A stretch of 64,000 nucleotides of DNA from Phytomonas francai. Its lineage: Eukaryota; Euglenozoa; Kinetoplastea; Trypanosomatida; Trypanosomatidae. Positions 57,501 through 64,000 of the stretch are shown one piece after another (the first letter of the stretch is position 1; each line of letters starts with the position of its first letter). The translations under genes and the position numbers were made by a program. The stretch covers positions 1 through 64,000 of the forward strand of contig MJCC01000007.1 in the NCBI GenBank assembly GCA_001766655.1. Reading direction: 5' to 3'. The notes below the pieces were generated by a model. The model searched no databases. It was not told the DNA's origin and saw only the letters and a program-made list of their open reading frames with translations.

Positions 57501-59377
57501 CCGAATCTTTTTACCAGAATTGTGGAATAAACCGATTGCCTCCATCTAACGTGCTTTCTCAGCAACATCAGAATAACGCAAAGACACAACACTCATCGAA
57601 GCTTTCTCAATATGGAAGTCACGGACGACGACGTCCGAGCCGTCAAGCCGCATTCCTCCGCAGAGATACTTCAGGTATCACATTGGCGAGGGAGCTGAGA
57701 ACTGTTTTTACTTCATCGTTGCCGCATAAGCGCCTGCGGAGTATACTGTATTTCCTTAGACGACTTAGCCGTGCGCACTTCTCAGTCATCCCAACAGGCC
57801 TCCCATCTCTGCGTGATGCCCTCCTGACCTCTCTGCAACGCCACGCCTTCAGTAGTAATCCCTATACTAACTTTAGCACCTTACATCTCTGCGTCCTAGG
57901 GGAGGCCCTACAGCACGTGTTGCAGAGCTACATGCCACACAATGATAGCATCTCTGGAAACGCTCTTTCGTCTCTGACGAGAAGTCTCCACAGGTGTATT
58001 GACGTCGTCTTCAGTCCAAACGCCACTTTTTCACCCATGGGATCCTTAGAAGATTCGCCATGCACACAAAGATACTGGATGCCAGAAGACTTAGATCTCT
58101 CATGCGCTAATACTCCGCCACCTCTGGAGTTGACAGAGGCTTCAGATTATGAGGAGGTCATGTTAGACTCGCTCCGCATGATCCTGCTCTCGGACGCAGC
58201 GCATTACAGCTCAGTTATTGCCAAGGAGCTTGTGTTAGCCTTTCCATCGAAACTTGTTGCGCTTGGTCGCAACTACCTTCAAAAGGAACCCTCTTTCAGT
58301 CAAGCCTCCTGGAAACGCTCGCATCGCATTCCCGATTTGGCCTTATCTGCGCGCCCGTGTCTTTTTACACCACACTTAACTCGCCCAGCGCCGAGGCCTT
58401 GCGCGAACACGGCGTTGATACATGGTTGGGTTAGCAACCTCCATGATACAATCAACAACGTCGCGACCGGCACGACCACGCCAGAATTTCAACCGCGTTT
58501 CACATGCTCTTCGTTACCTAACTCTCATTTTGATGTTCTTGTTGCTTCTCAGCCTGTAATGGATGTCAAAGAAATTCCTTTGTTAGCCCGTGAAGATGAC
58601 GTAATGTCGACATTGCGGATTCCGACACTGATTTGGCCAACTGCCGCCCGAGTGTTAGAGGAAGGTGTTCGTAACACGCGCCCCGTAATCCTCAAAAAGG
58701 GTGTTAAACAACGCCAAAAGCGCCAGCATGAAGAGTACGATGAAGCCGATAGTAATATCATTAACAAGGACATTATAGGCAAGTTTGCCGAAGACGAAGA
58801 AAATGACATTAACGCTGATCTTCCAACGCAATCATTCGCTAACGATCTTGATGTCGCTGCATCGGCGACTCTTTACCCCGCCAGGACTTTAGTAAGGTAT
58901 AATGAGGAATATATAGACCTGGCAGATCGCATCCCAACAGATCCAGAGCCCACCACTGAAGAAGCTGATATGGTGAAAAAAAATATAGCACGCATTGCGG
59001 AAGCGAAAGGAAAGCTACAAGGCTCACTTTCATTGGGTGTTGGGGGAAGTAAAAGCGAAGCGGCGTATCCCCTTGCCTACCCGAGCGTATTTCACCATGT
59101 GGATGGCGCCTTGCACGTATTTGTGTGGAAGCTCTTTTTGCTTTCCATCTACCGTTACGTTCTTCATGTACCAGGTGTCTTGTACACGACCTTGCGGAAG
59201 CGCGCAATGGTTAGTGGGCTCATTAGCCGCCGTGCTCTAAATGCGGCACTCCAGTTTCTTGTCGATAGCACTGTGCTCGTACGTAAAAATGTTCGGACGG
59301 TTGTGGGCGGTGTTGAAGACTGTTACACTACTACAACCCTACAAGAGGGTTTATGGGACATAATTAACCTCAGCTAA
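54536..59377 (+). CDS. GTF3C1: TFIIIC largest subunit, GTF3C1/Tfc3-like (1613 aa)
   Basis: I recognise a divergent B-box-binding subunit of TFIIIC, the factor that recruits TFIIIB and Pol III to tRNA genes. Family segments appear in order. An N-terminal winged helix (residues 1-70). RICPSHELREKVFG near 151, like the IVASQAMRYRAL block. FTRANRMRLRRMLLEAGLRI near 345-365, like [20 protein letters not shown]. A winged helix at 613-680 (AIDVVLDALKASPHKALAIR). RNGYARSTFYRAGRLHLELW at about 764-783, a hallmark of this subunit. PLRLLPPSV then LSVLQRYGLIR near 854-888. Finally a C-terminal winged helix from about 1528. An acidic Asp/Glu/Ser stretch (about 405-490) splits the middle. Human GTF3C1 is about 2100 residues and yeast Tfc3 1160. 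Confidence 0.78.
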   Translation: MFQEALDFSLSFIGIHLGDEGCTLAALGEFLDKDVFPFCGWQANRSLRDSVIKLLLNEYSSEVTLFLYNPETFNSSVPLVSKQKKETPDSHSNSETLNMSSDKDYNDKKTPNMGSGMVLRKSMTPSELSHILDEKPILWEDTSPRSISHRVRICPSHELREKVFGIPIRTSTARQTVDYVSENALCGCGKVLVKTKLPAKYKQYILTTGIARMCRNQMLSMYYLMDRTTREVTCRYFPWYAAPLTELEKKEVSTTSAQHSLNKENWTPGSNRTPQQLTHQRSIKGNQPINHYFWRLRQTNLQYYVFDLKTIKHVVRASPEKKLLYQDAIHTIFMLHGLNPYRPSEFTRANRMRLRRMLLEAGLRIVVVTIPVRDRLREVSIVIPEEDFYNLSRSSMSAVKKVKLEENEIISSISYKLKEENDDDDDDGDAMVPEEEALNETADGLRQMQHNSRENDAGGESDTSSDSISASASDDENSPTLKTGGKHPNKGDLQKMNLTLKRSEAATSPLYISADWPFDLQFAKEAERRPISLMAAYPRMVFYPNEKLRIKGLSLYMTNYLKRGTLETYYTLTARSKSFTLVYAPKAKPSNKVVDAGHEGEPTQATPLPPGTSQYAIDVVLDALKASPHKALAIRDLTNIIDNKALQQRVIPYLRSTNRITTTGITLKNKERVGIVVLVGTTLTEDEKHAVSEASREATHHTVVPGEITLPSVAQAKRRQLKLDMSLPNIPATVDGVEKSEAHMNLSNPSFRTAAVARKIMTIRNGYARSTFYRAGRLHLELWKQWYDAIHQGDCCSAEGTTTYSMGVQDIYDNMSLSTFCIVIGFAGLDLATVLVDHRGHNAHSTSGGVSWATPLRLLPPSVKEICQEQGVQPLLHGLSVLQRYGLIRSDEVLDCFVTKSLQDIKIALECYATDSVRSNTIILHDNTRYTPSMTMCAVLRYWLPIWCRSVKHAVIIHMSELYEAEPNPTIETLVALNRRLRFNVCILAESFYQNCGINRLPPSNVLSQQHQNNAKTQHSSKLSQYGSHGRRRPSRQAAFLRRDTSGITLARELRTVFTSSLPHKRLRSILYFLRRLSRAHFSVIPTGLPSLRDALLTSLQRHAFSSNPYTNFSTLHLCVLGEALQHVLQSYMPHNDSISGNALSSLTRSLHRCIDVVFSPNATFSPMGSLEDSPCTQRYWMPEDLDLSCANTPPPLELTEASDYEEVMLDSLRMILLSDAAHYSSVIAKELVLAFPSKLVALGRNYLQKEPSFSQASWKRSHRIPDLALSARPCLFTPHLTRPAPRPCANTALIHGWVSNLHDTINNVATGTTTPEFQPRFTCSSLPNSHFDVLVASQPVMDVKEIPLLAREDDVMSTLRIPTLIWPTAARVLEEGVRNTRPVILKKGVKQRQKRQHEEYDEADSNIINKDIIGKFAEDEENDINADLPTQSFANDLDVAASATLYPARTLVRYNEEYIDLADRIPTDPEPTTEEADMVKKNIARIAEAKGKLQGSLSLGVGGSKSEAAYPLAYPSVFHHVDGALHVFVWKLFLLSIYRYVLHVPGVLYTTLRKRAMVSGLISRRALNAALQFLVDSTVLVRKNVRTVVGGVEDCYTTTTLQEGLWDIINLS

Positions 59378-59739
59378 TATTTTTTTTTAGAAAATCAAAA
59401 TGTTAGCGAGTAAGGACGTTGCTGCTCGTTTCTTAAAGAAACGGTTATATATTGTGCTTAAACATTAAATTGCGATGTTTCCTCTACAATATAGGAAAAA
59501 CATGCATTTAGCTCATAGAGATTACATACGTGGTTGGATGTCATTGGTAAGTAAAGGGAAAGGCTTTTTTAGTTAATTTCCAGAAAAAATGTAAGCAAAG
59601 ACCCTCAAAATATCCACGCTGAATAGTTTCTGTACTTCCCGTGCTTTTTTTCAGTCCTAGTTGTTGTTGTTTTAGGTGACGTGTGTCATTTACTTATCAT
59701 CTAATTATCATTCATATTAGGTTACTATTAAAAGGAATA
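59378..59739. other. intergenic region, TFIIIC subunit to NAA10
   Basis: Short AT-rich spacer with the NAA10 acceptor and an ATG-free leader. The NAA10 frame is open for 19 codons upstream of its ATG, but only from a GTG. Confidence 0.6.
59630..59654 (+). promoter_or_regulatory. probable spliced-leader acceptor for NAA10
   Basis: A pyrimidine-rich tract containing seven T in a row ends in CAG, with AG at 59653-59654. The 85-nt leader contains no ATG, supporting 59740 as the start. Confidence 0.6.
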
Positions 59740-60558
59740 ATGCAGCTCCGCCTTGCCACGATGGAGGATTTGTACGAGATGCAACAGTGCAATCTCCTAT
59801 GTCTGCCCGAAAACTACAACCTTCGGTACTACTACTATCACATCCTCTCATGGCCACAGCTTCTATATGTACAACAGGACTACAATCACAACACGGTCGG
59901 CTACGTCCTTGGAAAGATAGATGAAGAGGAGGATAAAAGCAAAAGGCATGGTCACATCACCTCCTTGGCGGTGTTGCGCACCCATCGCAAACTGGGTATC
60001 GCCAGCCGGGTAATGCGAGCAACAATGAAGGAAATGGATGAGGAATATAGCACTCCTTTCTGCTCTCTGCACGTGCGCAAGTCTAACGACGCAGCCCTGC
60101 ACCTTTACCAAGACACGCTGCATTTCCGTTGCGCCGGTGTGGAAGAGAAATATTATGTTGATGACGAAGATGCATATCACATGAAGTACTTCTTCCATCA
60201 AAACAATCCTGGATCCTATGTTGATGAGCACAAACACTTGCTTTATAAACCCGTTTCTGGTGTAGCGAACAAAGTTGGTAACGATCATTCGAATGACGGT
60301 TGCGACGCGACCCACCACGGCGTCAAGCCTCCCAACGCTAGCGCGCAAAAGAACATAAAGAATATGTCTGCGGAAAAAAAGCAAATGGAGATGTTCAAGC
60401 TACTGGAAGAGCTAGAGGGGGACGAAAAAAAGGGTAAGAAGAGTGGGTATGATAGTAAAGGTTGTAAAAGCACTAACAAGCACTTATCTCACCAGCATAC
60501 CAACACAAGTGGTAATAAAAAGAACAAAAAAAAAACAGAACGTGTAGGCACATCATAG
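59740..60558 (+). CDS. NAA10: N-alpha-acetyltransferase catalytic subunit NAA10/ARD1 (272 aa)
   Basis: The first 155 residues are a GNAT acetyltransferase almost superimposable on eukaryotic NAA10. The order is LRLATMEDLYEMQQCNLLCL, PENYNLRYYYYHILSWPQLL, GYVLGKIDEE, GHITSLAVLRTHRKLGIASR (the acetyl-CoA loop), SLHVRKSNDAALHLY and YYVDDEDAYHMKYFF. It acetylates nascent chains as the catalytic subunit of NatA, with NAA15. Residues after 160 are disordered, Lys- and Asn-rich, and end in a basic tail; human NAA10 is 235 residues, so the tail is longer here. The start is set at the ATG at 59740, because homology begins there and the upstream extension lacks an ATG. No frameshift. Confidence 0.95.
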   Translation: MQLRLATMEDLYEMQQCNLLCLPENYNLRYYYYHILSWPQLLYVQQDYNHNTVGYVLGKIDEEEDKSKRHGHITSLAVLRTHRKLGIASRVMRATMKEMDEEYSTPFCSLHVRKSNDAALHLYQDTLHFRCAGVEEKYYVDDEDAYHMKYFFHQNNPGSYVDEHKHLLYKPVSGVANKVGNDHSNDGCDATHHGVKPPNASAQKNIKNMSAEKKQMEMFKLLEELEGDEKKGKKSGYDSKGCKSTNKHLSHQHTNTSGNKKNKKKTERVGTS

Positions 60559-60976
60559 TATATTGAAGATGTTCAATTCGTTCAGGAAAGAACTAAAAAG
60601 AAGAGCATGTGTCTAATTTTCAGGGTACCAGTTAATCCAGACTATAAAACTCTCACAATCTAGCCCACGAATGCCTTTTTGGACCTTTTCCATATGCTGT
60701 TACTATGCATATTATGTGCTTTCTTGTTCTAACTTCCTGTAACTTTAATATAAATACAACAATTACCGCGCTAGAAGTAAAAGTCTTTACTTACTTTCCG
60801 GCATTTCTCTTGCTTTGGTTATTCTCTCCCAGGATTCTATTGGTGTGGTGCAGGCAGAATAGTGTCTTACTTTCTGGAAGCAACTTTGTGGCTGTGGACA
60901 AGAGGAAGGAGAGAAAAATCGTGTCAATAGATTGAACTAGTTCAAAATAAATTTATCATAGATAGTGAGCACAACT
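60559..60976. other. intergenic region, NAA10 to ALADIN
   Basis: Contains a long pyrimidine-rich stretch and acceptor for the ALADIN gene. The region from 60833 to 60976 has no ATG. A chance frame at 60705-60935 is not supported. Confidence 0.6.
60786..60832 (+). promoter_or_regulatory. probable spliced-leader acceptor for ALADIN
   Basis: About 45 bases dominated by T and C end in CCCAG, with AG at 60831-60832. The leader to the ATG at 60977 is about 144 nt and ATG-free. Confidence 0.55.
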
Positions 60977-62458
60977 ATGTTTAATCCACTGGCTGATTTG
61001 TTTGCTGCAGCAGACGTTACAGGTGTGACACTGGTTCTAGAAGATCCCACTCTCCTAGGGGAAGTTGGCGGTGTATTGTACGGCGACAGTCAACGAGATA
61101 GTTATCTTCAGGATGGCGGTGCAATATATCCAACCCCGCAGCTACTGAACAACACGGTGGTTGGTTACGACAGCAAGGCCTCTCTTGGCTATTGCTCGCG
61201 AACTCAGGGCGGTAGCAGTCATGCCTCACACATCAAGGAATTGTGCTTGTACGCACCATATCGTATATTTGATAAAGTGTTACGCGCGGCGGCGTTTTTA
61301 ATTCCCGCACTTCGAGTTATATTCCCTTCCGCTGTACCACGACGCAGCCCATCGCTACTGCATTGTGTAGCTTTAGAAGGCCGAGCCGACATCAAAAGGT
61401 CTGAGCGGATCGCGGCCGTTAGCTTCCACCCCTACCTAATGGTTCTTGCCATTGTGTTGGATGAGGGTGGCCCTGACGGCAGCGCCCGTGCTGTGATCTA
61501 CGACATCTCAAAGAATTGGCAGCTGGCCGTGCTTGCCCACGCCTTTCAGAAAGATGTCCAGGTAGTGGCGTGGAAACCACTGTCGAAGGAAGTGTTGGCG
61601 GTTGGATGTCGAGGTGGCGTGTTACTGTGGACTCTCAACGGATGCATTCAGGCGAGTAGCGGAGGCACAGTTCTCAAAGGCAGTAGTGGCTGCGATGAGA
61701 TGCCGATCACAGTCACGCATTCTGCAACCGATACGAAGAGTAGTAAAGTGCCCCATGCGTTGTTTTACAAATGCACCAGAGGAGTCACGATAACCTCAGT
61801 GAGCTTCTCCTCGGTGGATGGGCGGTACGTGGCGTGCGGGAGCTGTGAGCACACTCACCTCAAGGTGCTGGATACAAGCTATGGCCCGCATGAAGCGAGT
61901 AGCTGCGTGTGTACTATTATACCAAGCATAGACGGTGGAGTGGAGTCCCTCATTTTCGCAACGGACGACTCCTACATTATTTCTGCAGTGTCTCAGGCGC
62001 CCATTTTATGTATTACCAATGTTAAACGATCTGCCTTTGGCACCGCCTCGGTTTCTACACCAGCACCGGTGAACGCAATTGTCAAAGCCACAGGTATCGG
62101 TATCGATTATTATTTTATTTGCTCACATACCATGGAGGGAGTCCTGCTCGTCAAGGTAAACGCTTTTGTAGGTATTGAAGTAATAAGTGTAATCACAACC
62201 AGTCTTTGCCGCAACGTTGGAGGAAATGTTCGGGCGATGGCCTGCAGTAAGCGGCGCCTGTGGATTTCATTGGAGACAGGGCATCTGCTGGTATGCCATT
62301 ATGCCATTCATGAAGGCGCAGTCGAGGTGATCCCGATCAGTGTCGCCGCGATGGAGGCATCTTATCTTGCATCATTTGATGGGTGCTCGAGCGGGTCCCT
62401 GTTGGCGATAGTTGAACGTGCAGACTCCATCTGCTTTGTACCATCCTATCATATCTAA
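60977..62458 (+). CDS. AAAS: nucleoporin ALADIN homologue, WD40 protein (493 aa)
   Basis: A WD40 beta-propeller whose central part closely follows ALADIN. IAAVSFHPYLMVLAIVLDEG is followed at about 193-220 by DVQVVAWKPLSKEVLAVGCR and GGVLLWTL, corresponding to [20 protein letters not shown] and the CILIWTL strand of human ALADIN. Further blades follow (ITSVSFSSVDGRYVACGSC). Human ALADIN is 546 residues, so length agrees. ALADIN sits on the cytoplasmic face of the nuclear pore, held by a membrane nucleoporin in animals. The start is the ATG at 60977, because the four upstream codons begin only with GTG. No transmembrane segment is seen. The N-terminal 90 residues are less conserved. Confidence 0.85.
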   Translation: MFNPLADLFAAADVTGVTLVLEDPTLLGEVGGVLYGDSQRDSYLQDGGAIYPTPQLLNNTVVGYDSKASLGYCSRTQGGSSHASHIKELCLYAPYRIFDKVLRAAAFLIPALRVIFPSAVPRRSPSLLHCVALEGRADIKRSERIAAVSFHPYLMVLAIVLDEGGPDGSARAVIYDISKNWQLAVLAHAFQKDVQVVAWKPLSKEVLAVGCRGGVLLWTLNGCIQASSGGTVLKGSSGCDEMPITVTHSATDTKSSKVPHALFYKCTRGVTITSVSFSSVDGRYVACGSCEHTHLKVLDTSYGPHEASSCVCTIIPSIDGGVESLIFATDDSYIISAVSQAPILCITNVKRSAFGTASVSTPAPVNAIVKATGIGIDYYFICSHTMEGVLLVKVNAFVGIEVISVITTSLCRNVGGNVRAMACSKRRLWISLETGHLLVCHYAIHEGAVEVIPISVAAMEASYLASFDGCSSGSLLAIVERADSICFVPSYHI

Positions 62459-62824
62459 ATAGAATTGAAGAGTAAGAAGGAAAAGGGGAGGGGGGAACTC
62501 AGTTTCAAAAAGAAACTGAGGTCAAGGATTACGCACCGATCCTAAACAAATGCACAAGAATCGAACAGAGCGAAGAGGACTCACAATTTGATCTGAAATG
62601 TTCCCTCATTGTAACTTTTCCTTTTCGAATTAGAAAAGGGAGGGAATGTAGGGGGAAAATTTCGCGTTCATCATTCCTGAACAAAAACGTGGCAAACTAA
62701 ATAAATGAATTTTCAAATTTTTACCAAAAATGAGTACCACACGGTTTAATCAGGACTTGTGGGAAAAAACGAGAAATTGAAGTTTTTAGTTCAGTATCAT
62801 CCAATTATATAAACGTATATGCGG

Positions 62825-62899
62825 TTGTCCTCCTTTGTCTCCCTTCATTTCTATGCGAATATTTTACGGATTATGCTGCGATAATATATATATATATAG
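62825..62899 (+). promoter_or_regulatory. probable spliced-leader acceptor for CCDC42-like gene
   Basis: The pyrimidine tract at 62825-62850 is followed, without any intervening AG, by a TA microsatellite that ends in AG at 62898-62899. This gives a 20-nt leader whose first three bases form an ATG. Confidence 0.5.
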
Positions 62900-62908
62900 A
62901 TGTATTAG
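62900..62908 (+). other. minimal upstream ORF before CCDC42-like gene
   Basis: The sequence ATG-TAT-TAG begins immediately after the predicted acceptor and ends 11 bases before the main ATG at 62920, in a different frame. Confidence 0.4.
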
Positions 62909-62919
62909 TCAACGATTCA

Positions 62920-63798
62920 ATGATTAGCTCACTTGAAAGCATAACTGAAGTTACCAAACTTCGACGGACAGTTCTAGATGTAGAGGTTGAGTTGGAAGCT
63001 AAACGGGAGGAGTACAACCAACGCATGGCTGCCGTTCGTCAAGGTGAGGAACAGATAGCCAAAGACCGTGAGGAACTGCAGGATACCCTTGTGAAGTACT
63101 ACAAGTTTATCCAAGAAAACGAACTCAAGCGCATTAGAGCGAACAAAAAGGTTCTCACCGAAGAGAAGCAACGGAAGGAACGTGAGGAACATACGCGGCA
63201 TCTCGAGCAACATTTAAGAGAGCTAGAGGAGAAAAGGACCAAACTTCGACAGGAGTACACTGATTTTAGTAAATATCAAACATTTTTAGAAGCCGTTCTT
63301 GCGCGCAACGACGGTGATGAGTATCAAGAACCACGCGACATTATGAAGCGCTGGATGACCCTGCAAGAGAATACAAAAGTTCTTCAGTTGCGAAAGACAC
63401 AACTCGAGGAGGATCTTCTACGGAGCAAAAATACCCTTAACGTCGCACGTCAGAAACACAGCAGTGAGAGCGTATCGCTACAAAACCAGCTCAACGAACT
63501 CCAGATGAAGTTCAAAAGCCTCCATAAAATGATCAAAGTGAAGCAAGACGATCTGAAACGGAAAATTAGGCAAAAGAGCACCACGACACGCACCATAACG
63601 CACGTGAGCATGGCCGCAAAGAACCTGTGTGATCGCTGCTTGCTTTGGACGCAACCGTACTCTGGCCGTGGCAAGGGAGAACTCCACCACGACGGCGTCT
63701 TGCACCAACTGCGAGTGATCGGCGACTGTTTAGAAGATTTTCAAGCAATTATTACCAAGCACCTTCAAAACGGGATCACCACAGGTGGAACTGCATAA
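62920..63798 (+). CDS. CCDC42/CFAP73-family flagellar coiled-coil protein (292 aa)
   Basis: The protein is nearly all coiled coil and carries the DUF4200-type core typical of CCDC42 and CFAP73 (MIA2): a YYKFIQENELKRIRANKK segment corresponding to [20 protein letters not shown] in animal CCDC42, then FSKYQTFLEAVLARNDGDEY like YSVFNKYLEKVVENSEFEE, and later AAKNLCDRCLLW like the MATLNLFQIV end block. Human CCDC42 is 316 residues. CFAP73 forms part of the modifier of inner arms complex that links the outer doublet to inner dynein f. Which of the two paralogues this represents is not decided by sequence alone. It is the last gene in the window and, with STK36 and RSP4/6, the third axonemal gene of this array. 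Confidence 0.85.
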   Translation: MISSLESITEVTKLRRTVLDVEVELEAKREEYNQRMAAVRQGEEQIAKDREELQDTLVKYYKFIQENELKRIRANKKVLTEEKQRKEREEHTRHLEQHLRELEEKRTKLRQEYTDFSKYQTFLEAVLARNDGDEYQEPRDIMKRWMTLQENTKVLQLRKTQLEEDLLRSKNTLNVARQKHSSESVSLQNQLNELQMKFKSLHKMIKVKQDDLKRKIRQKSTTTRTITHVSMAAKNLCDRCLLWTQPYSGRGKGELHHDGVLHQLRVIGDCLEDFQAIITKHLQNGITTGGTA

Positions 63799-64000
63799 GT
63801 TATCGGCGTCCTCTATTCGTCTGCCTACTTTCTCCTTGTGTAAGTGTATGCAAGAAGAGGTGGCGTATTAAATTTCATCCCTTCTGGCAACCTGTCGAAT
63901 GTAAATAGTTTACTACCCATGTTGATAGCAGAATCTCAAAAGGCTATTTGCATGGGTGAGGACTTTCGCCAGAAGCGAGAATTATTGAAAAACGTGTATT

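Larger units (their letters stand above)
62459..62919. other. intergenic region, ALADIN to CCDC42-like gene
   Basis: Contains a short inverted repeat (CTCAGTTTC near 62500 pairing with GAAACTGAG near 62512) just after the ALADIN stop, a pyrimidine tract and a TA microsatellite. No gene is seen. Confidence 0.55.

Overview
The window looks like nuclear chromosome sequence from a trypanosomatid (kinetoplastid) protist. About 20 intronless protein genes sit head to tail in two long directional arrays: everything left of about 33.0 kb is on the minus strand and everything right of 34.7 kb is on the plus strand. Many start codons lie shortly downstream of a pyrimidine tract plus AG, as expected for spliced-leader trans-splicing. 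The standard genetic code holds throughout. Coding G+C is intermediate by eye, too low for a typical Leishmania. I cannot name the genus.

Left array (minus strand, transcribed toward coordinate 1). Its first gene is a C2-domain-like protein at the switch. It then continues leftward with a TMF/Sgm1-like golgin, a histidine phosphatase, an ASCC3/Slh1-type double-cassette helicase, a small orphan protein, a CCDC124/Lso2 ribosome-associated protein, a long coiled-coil protein, an AlgH-domain protein, ribosomal proteins eL18 and eS12, and a very large WD40 protein. At the extreme left edge is a 5'-truncated fragment of beta-tubulin.

Switch region (33.0-34.7 kb). This divergent strand-switch region is the expected start zone for Pol II transcription in both directions. 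It is AT-rich with microsatellites, but contains an abrupt GC-rich, self-complementary island at about 33.94-34.07 kb. A further 2.4 kb of AT-rich, apparently gene-free DNA lies at 29.1-31.5 kb. Genes close to the switch look more AT-rich than genes further away.

Right array (plus strand). In order: an Alba-domain protein, a Fused/STK36 kinase, radial spoke head protein RSP4/6, an acyl-CoA synthetase-like protein with two altered active-site motifs, a TTI1-like HEAT protein, cohesin loader SCC2/NIPBL, a protein I recognise as the largest TFIIIC subunit (GTF3C1/Tfc3 family), N-terminal acetyltransferase NAA10, nucleoporin ALADIN, and a CCDC42/CFAP73 flagellar coiled-coil protein. Three of these (STK36, RSP4/6, CCDC42) are axonemal. 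Co-transcription in trypanosomatids does not by itself imply shared function.

The observations I consider most worth following up are the divergent TFIIIC subunit, the zinc ribbon fused to ASCC3, the acyl-CoA synthetase lacking its usual A8 arginine and A10 lysine, the GC island inside the strand-switch region, the overlapping upstream ORF on RSP4/6, and the truncated tubulin junction. No tRNA, rRNA, intact mobile element or CRISPR array was found. All homology calls come from reading and memory, without database searches.
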